Shown here: piece after piece, positions 1-13,000 of the stretch
Layout of the letters: every line of letters begins with the position of its first letter
How positions within the stretch are numbered: the first letter of the stretch is position 1
Source: Bactericera cockerelli
Lineage: Eukaryota > Arthropoda > Insecta > Hemiptera > Triozidae
Direction: 5' to 3'
DNA length: 64,000 nucleotides
Assembly (NCBI GenBank): GCA_024516035.1
Contig: CM044958.1
Coordinates: 8,824,771 to 8,888,770, forward strand
Program-made: the position numbers and the translations under genes
Notes under the pieces: generated by a model
What the model saw: only the letters and a program-made list of their open reading frames with translations
Told to the model about the DNA's origin: nothing
Databases searched by the model: none

Positions 1-3000
1 TAGCTTCCCGTCTGTGGTGTCTCCACTCTGTCTTGACTATTTCACAACTCACCTAGCTTCCCGTCTGTGGTGTCTCCTCTCTGTCTGTCTTGACTATTTC
101 ACAACTCACCTAGCTTCCCGTCTGTGGTGTCTCCACTCTGTCTGTCTTGACTATTTCACAACTCACCTAGCTTCCCGTCTCTGTCTGTCTTGACTATTTC
201 ACAACTCACCTAGCTTCCCGTCTCTGTCTGTCTTGACTATTTCACAACTCACCTAGCTTCCCGTCTGTGGTGTCTCCACTCTGTCTGTCTTGACTATTTC
301 ACAACTCACCTAGCTTCCCATCTGTGGTGTCTCCACTCTGTCTGTCTTGACTATTTCACAACTCACCTAGCTTCCCGTTCTCTGTCTGTCTTGACTATTT
401 CACAACTCACCTAGCTTCCCGTCTCTGTTCTTGTGTCTGACTATTTCACAACTCACCTAGCTTCCCGTCTGTGGTGTCTCCACTCTGTCTGTCTTGACTA
501 TTTCACAACTCACCTAGCTTCCCTGTCTCCACTGTCTGTCTTGACTATTTCACAACTCACCTAGCTTCCCGTCTGTGGTGTCTCCACTCTGTCTGTCTTG
601 ACTATTTCACAACTCACCTAGCTTCCCGTCTGTGGTGTCTCCTCTCTGTCTGTCTGACTATTTCACAACTCACCTAGCTTCCCGTCTGTGGTGTCTCCAC
701 TCTGTCTTGACTATTTCACAACTCACCTAGCTTCCCGTCTGTGGTGTCTCCACTCTGTCTGTCTTGACTATTTCACAACTCACCTAGCTTCCCGTCTCTG
801 TCTGTCTTGACTATTTCACAACTCACCTAGCTTCCCGTCTGTGTCTGTCTTGACTATTTCACAACTCACCTAGCTTCCCGTCTGTGGTGTCTCCACTCTG
901 TCTGTCTTGACTTTTCACAACTCACCTAGCTTCCCGTCTGTGGTGTCTCCACTCTGTCTGTCTTGACTATTTCACAACTCACCTAGCTTCCCGTCTGTGT
1001 GTTCCTTGACTATTTCACAACTCACCTAGCTTCCCGTCTGTGGTGTCTCCACTCTGTCTGTCTTGACTATTTCACAACTCACCTAGCTTCCCGTCTGTGG
1101 TGTCTCCACTCTGTCTGTCTTGACTATTTCACAACTCACCTAGCTTCCCGTCTGTGGTGTCTCCACTCTGTCTGTCTTGACTATTTCACAACTCACCTAG
1201 CTTCCCGTCTGTGGTGTCTCCACTCTGTCTGTCTTGACTTTCAAATCACTGCTTCGTCTATCGTCTTGACATTTACACTACTAGCTTCCCGTCTGTGGTG
1301 TCTCCACTCTCGTCTTGACTATTTCACAACTCACCTAGCTTCCCGTCTGTGGTGTCTCCACTCTGTCTGTTGACTATTTCACAACTCACCTAGCTTCCCG
1401 TCTGTGGTGTCTCCACTCTGTCTGTCTTGACTATTTCACAACTCACCTAGCTTCCGTCTGTGGTGTCTCCACTCTGTCTGTCTTGACTATTTCACAACTC
1501 ACCTAGCTTCCCGTCTGTGGTGTCTCCACTCTGTCTGTCTTGACTATTTCACAACTCACCTAGCTTCCCGTCTGTGGTGTCTCCACTCTGTCTGTCTTGA
1601 CTATTTCACAACTCACCTAGCTTCCCGTCTGTGGTGTCTCCACTGCTGTCTTGACTATTTCACAACTCACCTAGCTTCCCGTCTGTGGTGTCTCCACTCT
1701 GTCTCTTGACTATTTCACAACTCACCTAGCTTCCCGTCTGTGGTGTCTCCACTCTGTCTTGACTATTTCACAACTCACCTAGCTTCCCGTCTGTGGTGTC
1801 TCCACTCTGTCTGTCTTGACTATTTCACAACTCACCTAGCTTCCCGTCTGTGGTGTCTCCACTCTGTCTGTCTTGACTATTTCACAACTCACCTAGCTTC
1901 CCGTCTGTGGTGTCTCCACTCTGTCTGTCTTGACTATTTCACAACTCACCTAGCTTCCCGTCTGTGGTGTCTCCACTCTGTCTGTCTTGACTATTTCACA
2001 ACTCACCTAGCTTCCCGTCTGTGGTGTCTCCACTCTGTCTTGACTATTTCACAACCTCACCTAGCTTCCCGTCTGTGGTGTCTCCACTCTGTCTGTCTTG
2101 ACTATTTCACAACTCACCTAGCTTCCCGTCTGTGGTGTCTCCACTCTGTCTTGACTATTTCACAACTCACCTAGCTTCCCGTCTGTGGTGTCTCCACTCT
2201 GTCTGTCTTGACTATTTCACAACTCACCTAGCTTCCCGTCTGTGGTGTCTCCACTCTGTCTTGACTATTTCACAACTCACCTAGCTTCCCGTCTGTGGTG
2301 TCTCCACTCTGTCTGTCTTGACTATTTCACAACTCACCTAGCTTCCCGTCTGTGGTGTCTCCACTTGTCTGTCTTGACTATTTCACAACTCACCTAGCTT
2401 CCCGTCTGTGGTGTCTCCACTCTGTCTGTCTTGACTATTTCACAACTCACCTAGCTTCCCGTCTGTGGTGTCTCCACTCTGTCGTCTTGACTCTCTGTCT
2501 GTCTTGACTATTTCACAACTCACCTAGCTTCCCGTCTGTGGTGTCTCCACTCTGTCTGTCTTGACTATTTCACAACTCACCTAGCTTCCCGTCTGTGGTG
2601 TCTCCACTCTGTCTTGACTATTTCACAACTCACCTAGCTTCCCGTCTGTGGTGTCTCCACTCTGTCTTGACTATTTCACAACTCACCTAGCTTCCCGTCT
2701 GTGGTGTCTCCACTCTGTCTTGACTATTTCACAACTCACCTAGCTTCTCGTCTGTGGTGTCTCCACTCTGTCTTGACTATTTCACAACTCACCTAGCTTC
2801 CCGTCTGTGGTGTCTCCACTCTGTCTGTCTTGACTATTTCACAACTCACCTAGCTTCCCGTCTGTGGTGTCTCCACTCTGTCTGTCTTGACTATTTCACA
2901 ACTCACCTAGCTTCCCGTCTGTGGTGTCTCCACTCTGTCTGTCTTGACTATTTCACAACTCACCTAGCTTCCCGTCTGTGGTGTCTCCACTCTGTCTTGA

Positions 3001-3763
3001 CTATTTCACAACTCACCTAGCTTCCCGTCTGTGGTGTCTCCACTCTGTCTGTCTTGACTATTTCACAACTCACCTAGCTTCCCGTCTCTGTCTGTCTTGA
3101 CTATTTCACAACTCACCTAGCTTCCCGTCTGTGGTGTCTCCACTCTGTCTGTCTTGACTATTTCACAACTCACCTAGCTTCCCGTCTGTGGTGTCTCCAC
3201 TCTGTCTGTCTTGACTATTTCACAACTCACCTAGCTTCCCGTCTGTGGTGTCTCCACTCTGTCTGTCTTGACTATTTCACAACTCACCTAGCTTCCCGTC
3301 TGTGGTGTCTCCACTCTGTCTTGACTATTTCACAACTCACCTAGCTTCCCGTCTGTGGTGTCTCCACTCTGTCTGTCTTGACTATTTCACAACTCACCTA
3401 GCTTCCCGTCTGTGGTGTCTCCACTCTGTCTGTCTTGACTATTTCACAACTCACCTAGCTTCCCGTCTGTGGTGTCTCCACTCTGTCTTGACTATTTCAC
3501 AACTCACCTAGCTTCCCGTCTGTGGTGTCTCCACTCTGTCTTGACTATTTCACAACTCACCTAGCTTCCCGTCTGTGGTGTCTCCACTCTGTCTTGACTA
3601 TTTCACAACTCACCTAGCTTCTCGTCTGTGGTGTCTCCACTCTGTCTTGACTATTTCACAACTCACCTAGCTTCCCGTCTGTGGTGTCTCCACTCTGTCT
3701 GTCTTGACTATTTCACAACTCACCTAGCTTCCCGTCTGTGGTGTCTCCACTCTGTCTGTCTCG
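1..3763. repeat. 57-bp minisatellite array bearing splice-donor motifs
   Basis: A tandem array of a 57-bp unit fills the first 3.7 kb, with about 65 copies by length. A common 53-bp variant lacks one TGTC, and shorter units of about 36 bp cluster near the left edge. The plus-strand unit runs from TTGACTATTTCACAACTCAC through CTAGCTTCCC to CTCCACTCTGTCTGTC. Because 57 is divisible by 3, several stretches are open on the plus strand for up to 144 codons with a 19-residue repeat; I regard these as by-products. Read on the minus strand every unit contains TAG|GTGAGT, a consensus 5' splice site. The unit nearest exon 11 of TUBGCP6 merges into that exon. The array continues past the left edge. Confidence 0.97.
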
Positions 3764-4065
3764 ACTGACTTTCCTCCGCAGCAGGGTCTTCATCTCCTCC
3801 AGACTCTGGGTCTTGCTCTTCACGTGCTCGTGTCTCTTCTCTATCATCCTCATCAGGCTTCTGTAGTACTCCTCTATCTTCCTTTTCTCCTCCTCCTTCA
3901 CCCTCCAGTGCGCCTCGTCCATCCGTCTCGCCTCCGCCATGATCCTCAGGTCCGCCTCCACCTCCCTCTCCCTCTCCTCCCTCTTCCTCTGCTCAATGGT
4001 TTCTATCTCGAGTCGCATTTTCCGCCGCTGTTCCGCTTGCAACTCTCGCTTCTTCAGACGCTCAT
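3724..4065 (-). CDS. TUBGCP6: TUBGCP6 exon 11, coiled-coil segment
   Basis: The acceptor is CACAG|ATGAGCG, entered in phase 1, so the first codon joins with a G from exon 10. The product is almost entirely charged helix rich in E, R, K and Q, with stretches such as RKREEREREVEADLRIMAEA, and is predicted to be a coiled coil, matching the charged region that follows the first grip domain in GCP6. The 3' end is uncertain. I favour the donor TAG|GTGAGT at 3724/3723, inside the first minisatellite unit, which adds a short S/T/D-rich tail. A weaker donor AAA|GTCAGT at 3770/3769 would leave out the minisatellite-derived residues. Both keep the frame open. Confidence 0.85.
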
Positions 4066-7000
4066 CTGTGGTTCATTATGAATATTAGAGTGAGAACTGT
4101 GACATTAAAAAAAAATACATTTAAAATACATGAAACACTTCTTCAAGAACACCCTTGCAACTCTCGTTTCTTCAGACGCTCATCTGTGGTTCAAATCGAC
4201 TGACTCAGAAATTTTTGTACAATTCTTTAGGTGTTAATGATGAATGCTTTCTAGAGGAACATAAATTGTATATAGAAACAGATTACATTTAATCTAAGTG
4301 GACTCTCTCTTGAAAATTCCGAATCGAGGAAGGGTCTGGCTTAGCTTTTTTTCATTTTTTAAATATAATACTTCAATTTATTGAAATTGTTTGTATGTTA
4401 CAAAATTATAAACAAAATACATAATTATTAAAATTAAAATACTTTTACACAAAAATAACAGAGGAGAGAGAGAGAGAGAGAGAAAAGCTTAACAATCATG
4501 TTTTATAATGTGGCTCATAGAACTTTTTTCTTCATTCCCAATTCTTCAAGTGTGTGATGATTATTACTAAAGAAAACCTCGCCACCTCACCTCGCTAGAG
4601 GACTATAAACAGAGAACAGACTAGCCAACACTTACAAGCCAGGCTAGCTTGCAGTTACCTAAGGGTTTAATGGCTTATAAAGAAAAGTCCAAGTCCTCAT
4701 GATGGTTGATCGCACATAGAAATATATGTCGTTCAGGACAAGCCAACTTTGAAATTAAGTTGGTTGGAGACCATCAATCACCCCTTCAGCTGTAGCCAAG
4801 CTGGCTACAACAACAACAACAACCTCAAGTTGGGTGGAAGAGATTGCCATAGGCAATAACCCCGCCCTTTAGTTAGGACATTATGTATATATTTTGTGTT
4901 TTTTTTTCTCCTTGTTTATAATATTAATATTGTAAATTTTATATTTAATTTTTACCATTATTTGTCTGTATATATCGTCGTCCCAAACACGAAGTGGCGT
5001 ATTTTCAAAATACAAACTTTAGTAACGTAAATCAAGATACGTCAGCTCGTTCTTTGAAAGAAATATTCGAAACAATATACGCCGAAATTAAATATACTCA
5101 TAAAATTGGAACGCTTTGAGATAGAGATACACCACTTCGTGAGGTGATAAAAACCATGATTAGAACTAGATACGCCAAAATTTTCAAATGTCCATTTTTT
5201 GAGATACGCCACTTCGTGTTTGGGACGACGATATGTTCTACCTAGTAATAAAGAGTTTCTAAATAAATAAAAAATAAAACAACATCTCACCTTGCAGTAT
5301 CTGTTATTAGTAAAGAACACCCCGCCCCCTCACCTTGCAGTCTCTGGATGTGAAGCTCCCGCTGGGCCCGGGCCTGTTCCTGCCACTGCCGCAGCTGCGC
5401 CTGGCTATACTCCCGCGGCACCAGCAGCTGTCCTAGCTGCGGCTCCCCGCCACTTGCGGCCACCACCGCAGACTCGTACTGTCTGCAGCGGGCGTGGAAC
5501 CCCGCCAGGCTCTCCTTGGTGAGGTAGCAGCGGAGTCGGGGCACCAGACGGAAGTCCACCGAGAACAGGGGATCCTGGGGGAGGCGACTTGGGATCAGTT
5601 TATTTTATTTAATAAATAATGCTTTTTCTTTGTGTTATTATGTCACAATTTTAGTGGGTAGCGCAGAATCATAGGACTTTACCACTTTAATTTACAATAT
5701 CTTGTATTATTTTTTTGCCTAAGATTCTGCCACTGGTCGCTGCTTCACTTTAAAGCAGCTACTCATTTTTCCTCACGAGGTATGAGTGGACCCCGAACAT
5801 CCAAGTACAGAGCAGAAAAAATCCTCCCCCGCTGGGAATCGAACCCAGGTCACCATGTGTGCAATGCCTAGCGCGCTAACTCGCTCTGCCACAGTGACTA
5901 CTGTTTATTTTATTTATTTATTTACACACACTTAAACGGGCGGACCCTGTACTAACTAATACATTTTCTCTAACTAAAGACATGACAAAAAAAACATACT
6001 AATTTCAATTAAAAAAAAAACAACAAAAAGTGGGAAATTTTTATAAAGAAAATATTGATAAAGCTATCAGATTGAAGATATTTTTGATGGAAGTACGATT
6101 TTAGTTGTGGCACAGATGTAAAAAATAAATCGATATCATCAGATAGATCATTCGCAATGTTTTGAAGTCGTTGAAGTGGTGCGTTAAACAAGGTAGTTTC
6201 TGCGAGCAAGAGGAGTTGAAAAAGGAACAGGTACACGTGTTAATGAGAGTGCTGTAGGCATACAGTCGAACCTGGGTATAAGCGAAGACCCGGGACACAA
6301 CGAAGACCCTGGACCTACACTAAGTCCTATTATTCTGCGCTACCCACTAAAAATTGTGATATAATAACACAAAGAAACACATTGATCTATGATTTAATTT
6401 ACTAATGACATTAAGTTGAATTACTGAATTTGTTCTACTGCCTCTTCCGTGTGTGCTAGTTACGTATTAATACAAGATATTATGCGGTAGGGTGGAGCAA
6501 AGTGAAACGATAATCCGAGTGTTAACTAGAGATCCTTTAAGCCTAATGGAGAAATTAACTGATTTGTCCAGTGCATAGTGCTAATATTGTTTTAAATTTA
6601 AGTGCTAGTTTCACACTAGTAAAATGTTGATTGCTTTAATATTACGAGCTCCCTGATAGGTAAATGGAACACAAAAAGAAAGCTGGCGAACGAGATTCTA
6701 GAATCAGATGTTTAAATTTTAATTTTGACATTAAAGTTGATCCGACCAACAATGAAGGACCAATTATAATTGTTTCAACTATTGATTGAACTATTAGAGA
6801 TTGTCAAAGGCAATAATCCCGCCTTTTAGGTAGGACATTAGCTTTATTATTATTATTATTTTTTTTTTTTTTTCTTGTTTCTTTTTTCAATCTATTATTT
6901 TTTTCTTTATAATTTCATTGTATTACACTGTATATATTTTTGTCTTACCTAATAAAGCATACTATAATAATAATAACAACTATGTATAAAACGCATCGAC

Positions 7001-10000
7001 CTCAGTGGCTTGATCGGCAGTGGACTTGTAACCTGGAGGTCGGTGGTTCAAGTCCCGGTTTCAGCGTAGATTTAGTAAAAGCGAGTTTGAGTAGTTGTGA
7101 TATCACGAAAGTGATTAACACAAATATGATAACTTTAACTTTTTTTTTTACAAAAAACGCAAATTTAATGTCAAACGCTCGGGAGCTTAGTTAGTTAGTT
7201 GGTAAAAAAATAATAATGTGAGACCATAAGGCTCTAACTGCACACTACTATTTAACAATTTTAATATTATGTACCTTTAATAATTATGTACCTTTAGTAT
7301 ATGTAATGCTTGATTGAGTAGACACTTAAACACTATGTGTCATTCAATCTTGCAAGTAACACACTTCTCTTAGAAGCTCTTCAAAGCTTAGGAGAAGTAA
7401 CTTTGTATAAATGTTTCTTTATAAAGAAAATAAATAAACTATTATTATTAAAAAATCAAAAAAGGCCACATCTTTTAAATTTCTCTGGAACACGTACGCA
7501 CCTCGAGATTGGTCAGCTTGAGGAGACAAATGTTCTTCCCGCAGGCGAATATCTTCTCCTCGTAGTCCCCCAGGAACTGAGGACTCTGTGCCTGGTTGAA
7601 GCGGAACCCTCGGGCCCAGAAGAGGCGGGACTTGAGGCTGTGGCAGGAGGACTGGGAGACTAGGAGCTCGTGGCACGCCCCCTGGAACAGCCACTTCTCC
7701 AGCAGCCTAAGGGGATTATTATTATGTTTTATTTCTCATGTACTACATGGTAACAATTAACATCATCTATGGGCTAGGATATAGCAAACATAGAAGGATA
7801 ACAATGTTGTTAACACGTTGGACGCCGGCCCAATTTTATGGGTGTGTACCTGGGTACCACAGGCAAACTCTCTATTGCCGAAATGTCGGGAAAAATGATT
7901 TTTAATTTTTTTTTCAACCGAGTTGTTCGCTGGTACCACGACAAACGATTCCCCATAAGAAATACACTGAAGCGTGACATCAATAGGAGTCACATGAACA
8001 GAAATACAACATACTCCTGTGATCCTTATAGGGGTCACATGGTACCAGACTTCAAGGCACTGTGACCCTTATGTGGGTCACGCGGCGTCCAATGTGTTAA
8101 GGAGATTTGAGGATATGAGATATTATGAAGAGGATGAGTGAGAGAGGAATCTTCTGAGCAGGCGACAGTTTTTCCGGAGGACGGATTTCTGGATTTTGTA
8201 GACTTATTATTATTTCTTCCACTTTCTCTCCTTTGGAAGGTAATTATTACCTTTCAAAGGATATTACACCAGGAGCGGATCATATGATCAAGTCTCCTGG
8301 TGTTGTAACTTCAGGAGCGGATCCGAAGATCAATTATTATTATTATACAATTCTTTATGAAATACAAAAGGACATTGTGTACATATAAATAATAATTTTA
8401 ACAGTGAAAAAATGAAAAAAACAATATCTTAATATATAAATGTCAAAGTCACCGACTGACTGACTGATCATCGCTTTACAGCCCAAACCGTAATACCTAG
8501 CGAGCTGAAATTTTGACACAACATTCCTTGCATACTGAATACGTGCAATAAGAAAGGATTTTGCAAAAGTCCAAACCGTTCCATAGATAGAGCCCTAAAA
8601 GTGCACTTCCCACTCAACCATCGTGGCGAAGCACGGGTTAACTGCTAGTCTTTTATATACAATGAACATGGTAACAAGTTAGAAATAAATATAAACAAAG
8701 CCTGATCAAGGGTGGTCAAGGGATGACATTTGTAATGATCATAGTAGTGATATCTAAAATCTACCATGCTTGTGACTCGAACCAATGATCTCTCGGTTGT
8801 GAGTTCTCTACAATCGAGCCACTGAGCTCGGGGTTTGACTTACTCGAAGTGAGTGTTGGTCGGTTTTGACTTACTCAAAGTGAGTGTTGGTCGGTTTGGA
8901 CTTATTCAAAGTGAGTGTTGGTCGGTTTTGACTTACTCAAAGTGAGTGTTGGTCGGTTTTGACTTACTCAAGGTGAGTGTTGGTCGGTTTTGACTTACTC
9001 AAAGTGAGTATTGGTCGGTTTTGACTTACTCGAAGTGAGTGTTGGTCGGTTTTGACTTACTCGAAGTGCGTGTTGGTGCAGGTCTCGAATATCCTGGCCA
9101 CCATCACCACGAGCTCCGGGCTCTGACTCGTCACACACGCGGCCAGCGTCTGCGCATAGATGTGGTTGAGCAGGTGAGTGGTCGGCTGCCACAGGTGAGC
9201 CAGGCAGCTCAACCGGTGGCATTGAGCGGTGACGAAGTCCTGCAGCTCGATGTACGCCCAGGACGTGTGCTCGCTCAGATGGGATAGTACTTGGGTGTCG
9301 TACCTGCGCAGGTACTCTCGCACGCAGTTGAGAAAACTCTGTGGAATAGAGGTAGGGATAAGAACGGTTCAGAGCCATAAATAAATATGGGCAGCATAAT
9401 ATGTTCGTCGCAAGCGACGCCCCGCACCTAGGTTTCCCCTTAAAGCGGTAATAACTGCATCATCACGGTAGCCAATCTTATCTGCCGTTATGTACACGTT
9501 AGCTCGTCTCTCGTAATTGCTGTTCTGAACTGCCCATCTGTGTTTCTGAAGAGCTTTCTTTGAGCAAAACAACTATTTTGCGCGAGAAGGGCGGTGGATC
9601 CTCCACCACGACAATGCCCCCGCTCACACCCCCTCGTTGTGCATGAGTTTCTGGCTGACAATTCGATCATAGCGACTGAACACCCCCCTAATTCACCGGA
9701 TTTGGCACCTTGTGACTTCTTTTAATTCCCAAAAACAAAATTGGTGCTTCAGGGGCAGCATTTGGGGGACGTTTGAGGCCATTAAAACAGCAACGACGAG
9801 TCAGCTGAGAAGCCTTCAAACTGAGGACTTTTAAGGAGCCTTCAAACAGTGGAAATGGCTATGGCAGAAGTGCATTGTGTCCCAGCGAGAGTATTTTGAA
9901 GGAGACAAAATTGAATTGCCCGATTCATTGTAAAATAAAAATTTTATCTCATTTTTATACGAACTTTCCGGACAGACCTCGTACATATACATATAAATTT

Positions 10001-13000
10001 ATATTTTGGATATGTTACAGAAACTTCCCATTCGCAGGAATTTCCACAAGTTCCTGATTGGAATTTTAAATCATATAGGAACAACTTTTCCCCACCTTCA
10101 GCACAAGATTTTTATCTATTGAAGGTGGGTATACCCTCATAGTTTGTTAAAGATGATAATGTAAAAAATAATAAATAAATGGTAACTTAAAAAAAAAAAA
10201 AAAAAAAAAAAAATAGTGCTTCCTGACTTTACTAGGCATAACTAGTTGGACTTAGGTGTACAAAAAATAACTAGGAGATCATCAAGTATAATATTTGACG
10301 ACAAAAGTATAATATTTGACAACAAGTTTAATGCTTGACAAAGACGCTTAATGCTTGATAAGCAATTGATATACAAATTAATTCGCTTTCATTTTTATTG
10401 GTTTAGGGTCCAAGATTGAATGTCGAGAATGTGTTTCATGGTCATTTTGGGTCTATTAAAATTTTATCACTGTTGTTTAAAATATAGAATTACAGACAGA
10501 CAGTAAAAAACTTACTCAGTGAAAAAGATCGGAACGCTTGTCAAATAAGAAGAAAAATCCGGGCTAATGTAGTGACTTCCTCTCTTAAAGTAAAATTCAA
10601 CATTTTAAAGTATTTTGATAAAAACATTTAAATACAAATACACAGTAATCACATAACACAAACAATAAAATAATATAAACCTAATTATTTATGAAAATGG
10701 TCTGTTTAGTTAATTGATGTAACATGCTACTGAGATAAAACCAGAATTACCAGGTAAATGTATCCCTTCTTCTTGTCCCGCGGCAGATGCTTTAGCATAT
10801 AGGCGTAGTTACCACATTGCAGTGCGGGCTCTAAAAATTTGAAGAGGAAATCGGGAGATACATGCGCCGTGTAGATTCCATACGCACAAGTGAACTGTTT
10901 CTTATCCTGAAATCACAAAATAATTATCATCATCATTGGGTGGCGTCATCGTGAACGATGGTAGCCCCAGACAGTGGAGGAATGACTCAGCACTTCTACC
11001 ACTGTCTTTACAAGGAGGCTAATAATTGACAAGGGCCCCCAGAACCAAGCTAATGCTGGTCTACTGCCTGTTTATAGTCCCCCAGCCAGAAAAACAAGAA
11101 ATAATTTTAATCACTTATTTAAATTTTTAGATAGGCACAATTAAAACCTCAAAAAATTATACTTCCAATTGATTTTAAAGAAAGAATGAAGTAGAGACAT
11201 TATAGATTTTCCAAGTAAAAGTTCAAAATAATGTAAAAAAGGAGGTTATGAAACGTCTATAAATAAGAAAAAAATTGAAATCGGAACAAAAAAATATTTA
11301 TTTTTTTTTCACAAAAAAGAACACAATACTTCCGATTTCTGTATTAGATATTTATTGGAAATAAAATCTCCATGAAATATACTGCCTATTTAAATTTGTT
11401 TATTTTTCTGTATTTTTGTTCAAAAGTTATCTAAGTGTAATAACCTGTACAAGTGTACACTCGTAAAGTCAAAAGTGTGGTATTATAGTTTCAAGTCAAT
11501 TTATAGGTGGAATGCCAGTATTCTATTGTTAATTTTTTGTGTATTATTTTATAAATAAAATAAAGTTTATGTTTAATTTTTTCATAGATTCTCAGACACT
11601 CTTACTTTAAGTAATTAATAAGACCTCCAGTAACTTCAAAGGATTTTAATGAAAGAAAGAAAAAATCCAAAAATAAAAAAGAGAGGATGGCCAAGATGTA
11701 GCTGACTATTTCCGTACCAACCCAGGCTGGTTAAACAAAATGCGAGAAAAATACAATAGCTAGAGCTGGTACTAATACCAACCTCATGAAAGGGAAAACA
11801 CTGACTCGGTGTTCCTACTAGCAAATATTTGAGATTGAATACAATAGCTAGAGCTGGTACAAATACCAACCTCATGAAAAGGAAAGCACTGACTCGGTGT
11901 TCCTACTAGCAAATATTTGAGATTGAATACAATAGCTAGAGCTGGTACAAATACCAACCTCATGAAAAGGAAAGCACTGACTCGGTGTTCCTACTAGCAA
12001 ATATTTGAGATTGAATACAATAGCTAGAGCTGGTACAAATACCAACCTCATGAAAGGGAAAGCACTGACTCGGTGTTCCTACTAGTAAATATTTGAGATC
12101 CCTAGTGAACTCCTCCCTCCCTCTCTCATGAGTGAACAGCCTCGTGTTGGATGGGTCAGGAGCATCCTTGCCTGGAAATACAATACAATGCAATACAATA
12201 CAATACTCTGTTTATCCTGCAAGATTGAGACCCAAAGAATCCCTTTACTCTCACAGGAAATAAAATAAATAGAAACAATACAGAGTATTCGTTCGGGTTT
12301 ATTATCAGAGAATTTGTAATTTAGGGGTTCCGGCTGAGACTTTAATATTCTGAAAAATATTGTTGTATTTTCTATTCAGATCATCATCATCATAGGGTGG
12401 CGTCATCGTGAACGATGGTAGCCAGACAGTGGAGGAATGACTCAGCACTTCTACCACTGTCTTTACAAGGAGGCTCATAATTGACAAGGGCCCCCAGAAC
12501 CAAGCCAATGATTGGTTTCAAGCTTTTTTTTCACAATACTGGCTAGATATAAATTTCAACCACTTGGCATTTTCCATATAGGTAATAACTCCATGTTTCT
12601 TATTTCGCTGTTTAAATTTATCTTGAGTTTTTGTTGTGATTTATCAAAACACTGTGAACATATTCACTCTGAAAGGTTTGAGTGTAAATCACGCTCACAG
12701 GTCAGAGATAGAAATATTAAAAATCTGTTATTATTACCTCTGAGGAATAAGGGAAATTTCTATGTTTTGGTCTGTGAAAACACAAACCTTGGGCCACTCC
12801 AAAATATTCGAAATTCTAGCACAAAGATGACTTGACAGAATAATCTTTTACAATCATCACTGTGGGAGTCGAATTCGTCCTTACGAGTATAAGTTTAAAA
12901 TTTAGATGATTGGTAAAAAAAAAAAAGAAAAAAAAAGGTATCAAGCTCACCGGGAGGCGAGCGCTCGTCAAGCAGCGCCAGCCTACCGGCCTAGATTTAT

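Larger units (their letters stand above)
4066..5333 (-). other. TUBGCP6 intron 10: repeats, no gene
   Basis: The intron holds a duplicated exon-11 acceptor (4154-4193), a (GA)n run near 4461-4484, a degenerate third copy of the exon-10 donor context near 4562-4600, and a retroelement tail split by a MITE. I see no coding sequence. Confidence 0.7.

Noticed and set aside
999..3511. Long plus-strand open frames with a 19-residue repeat
   Set aside because: They are the 57-bp minisatellite read in one frame; the unit length divisible by 3 keeps them open, and they break wherever a unit is short.
1..3763. CRISPR-like array
   Set aside because: The units are contiguous tandem repeats without unique spacers, in a eukaryotic intron.
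3824..4081. Plus-strand Leu/Pro-rich frame
   Set aside because: Antisense shadow of the coiled-coil exon 11.
7419..7694. Minus-strand Pro-rich 91-codon frame
   Set aside because: Overlaps TUBGCP6 exon 9 in a different frame; the exon frame has the conserved grip-domain residues.
12512..12835. 107-codon plus-strand frame
   Set aside because: Lies in TUBGCP6 intron 5, with no homology or splice support; looks like chance in AT-rich DNA.
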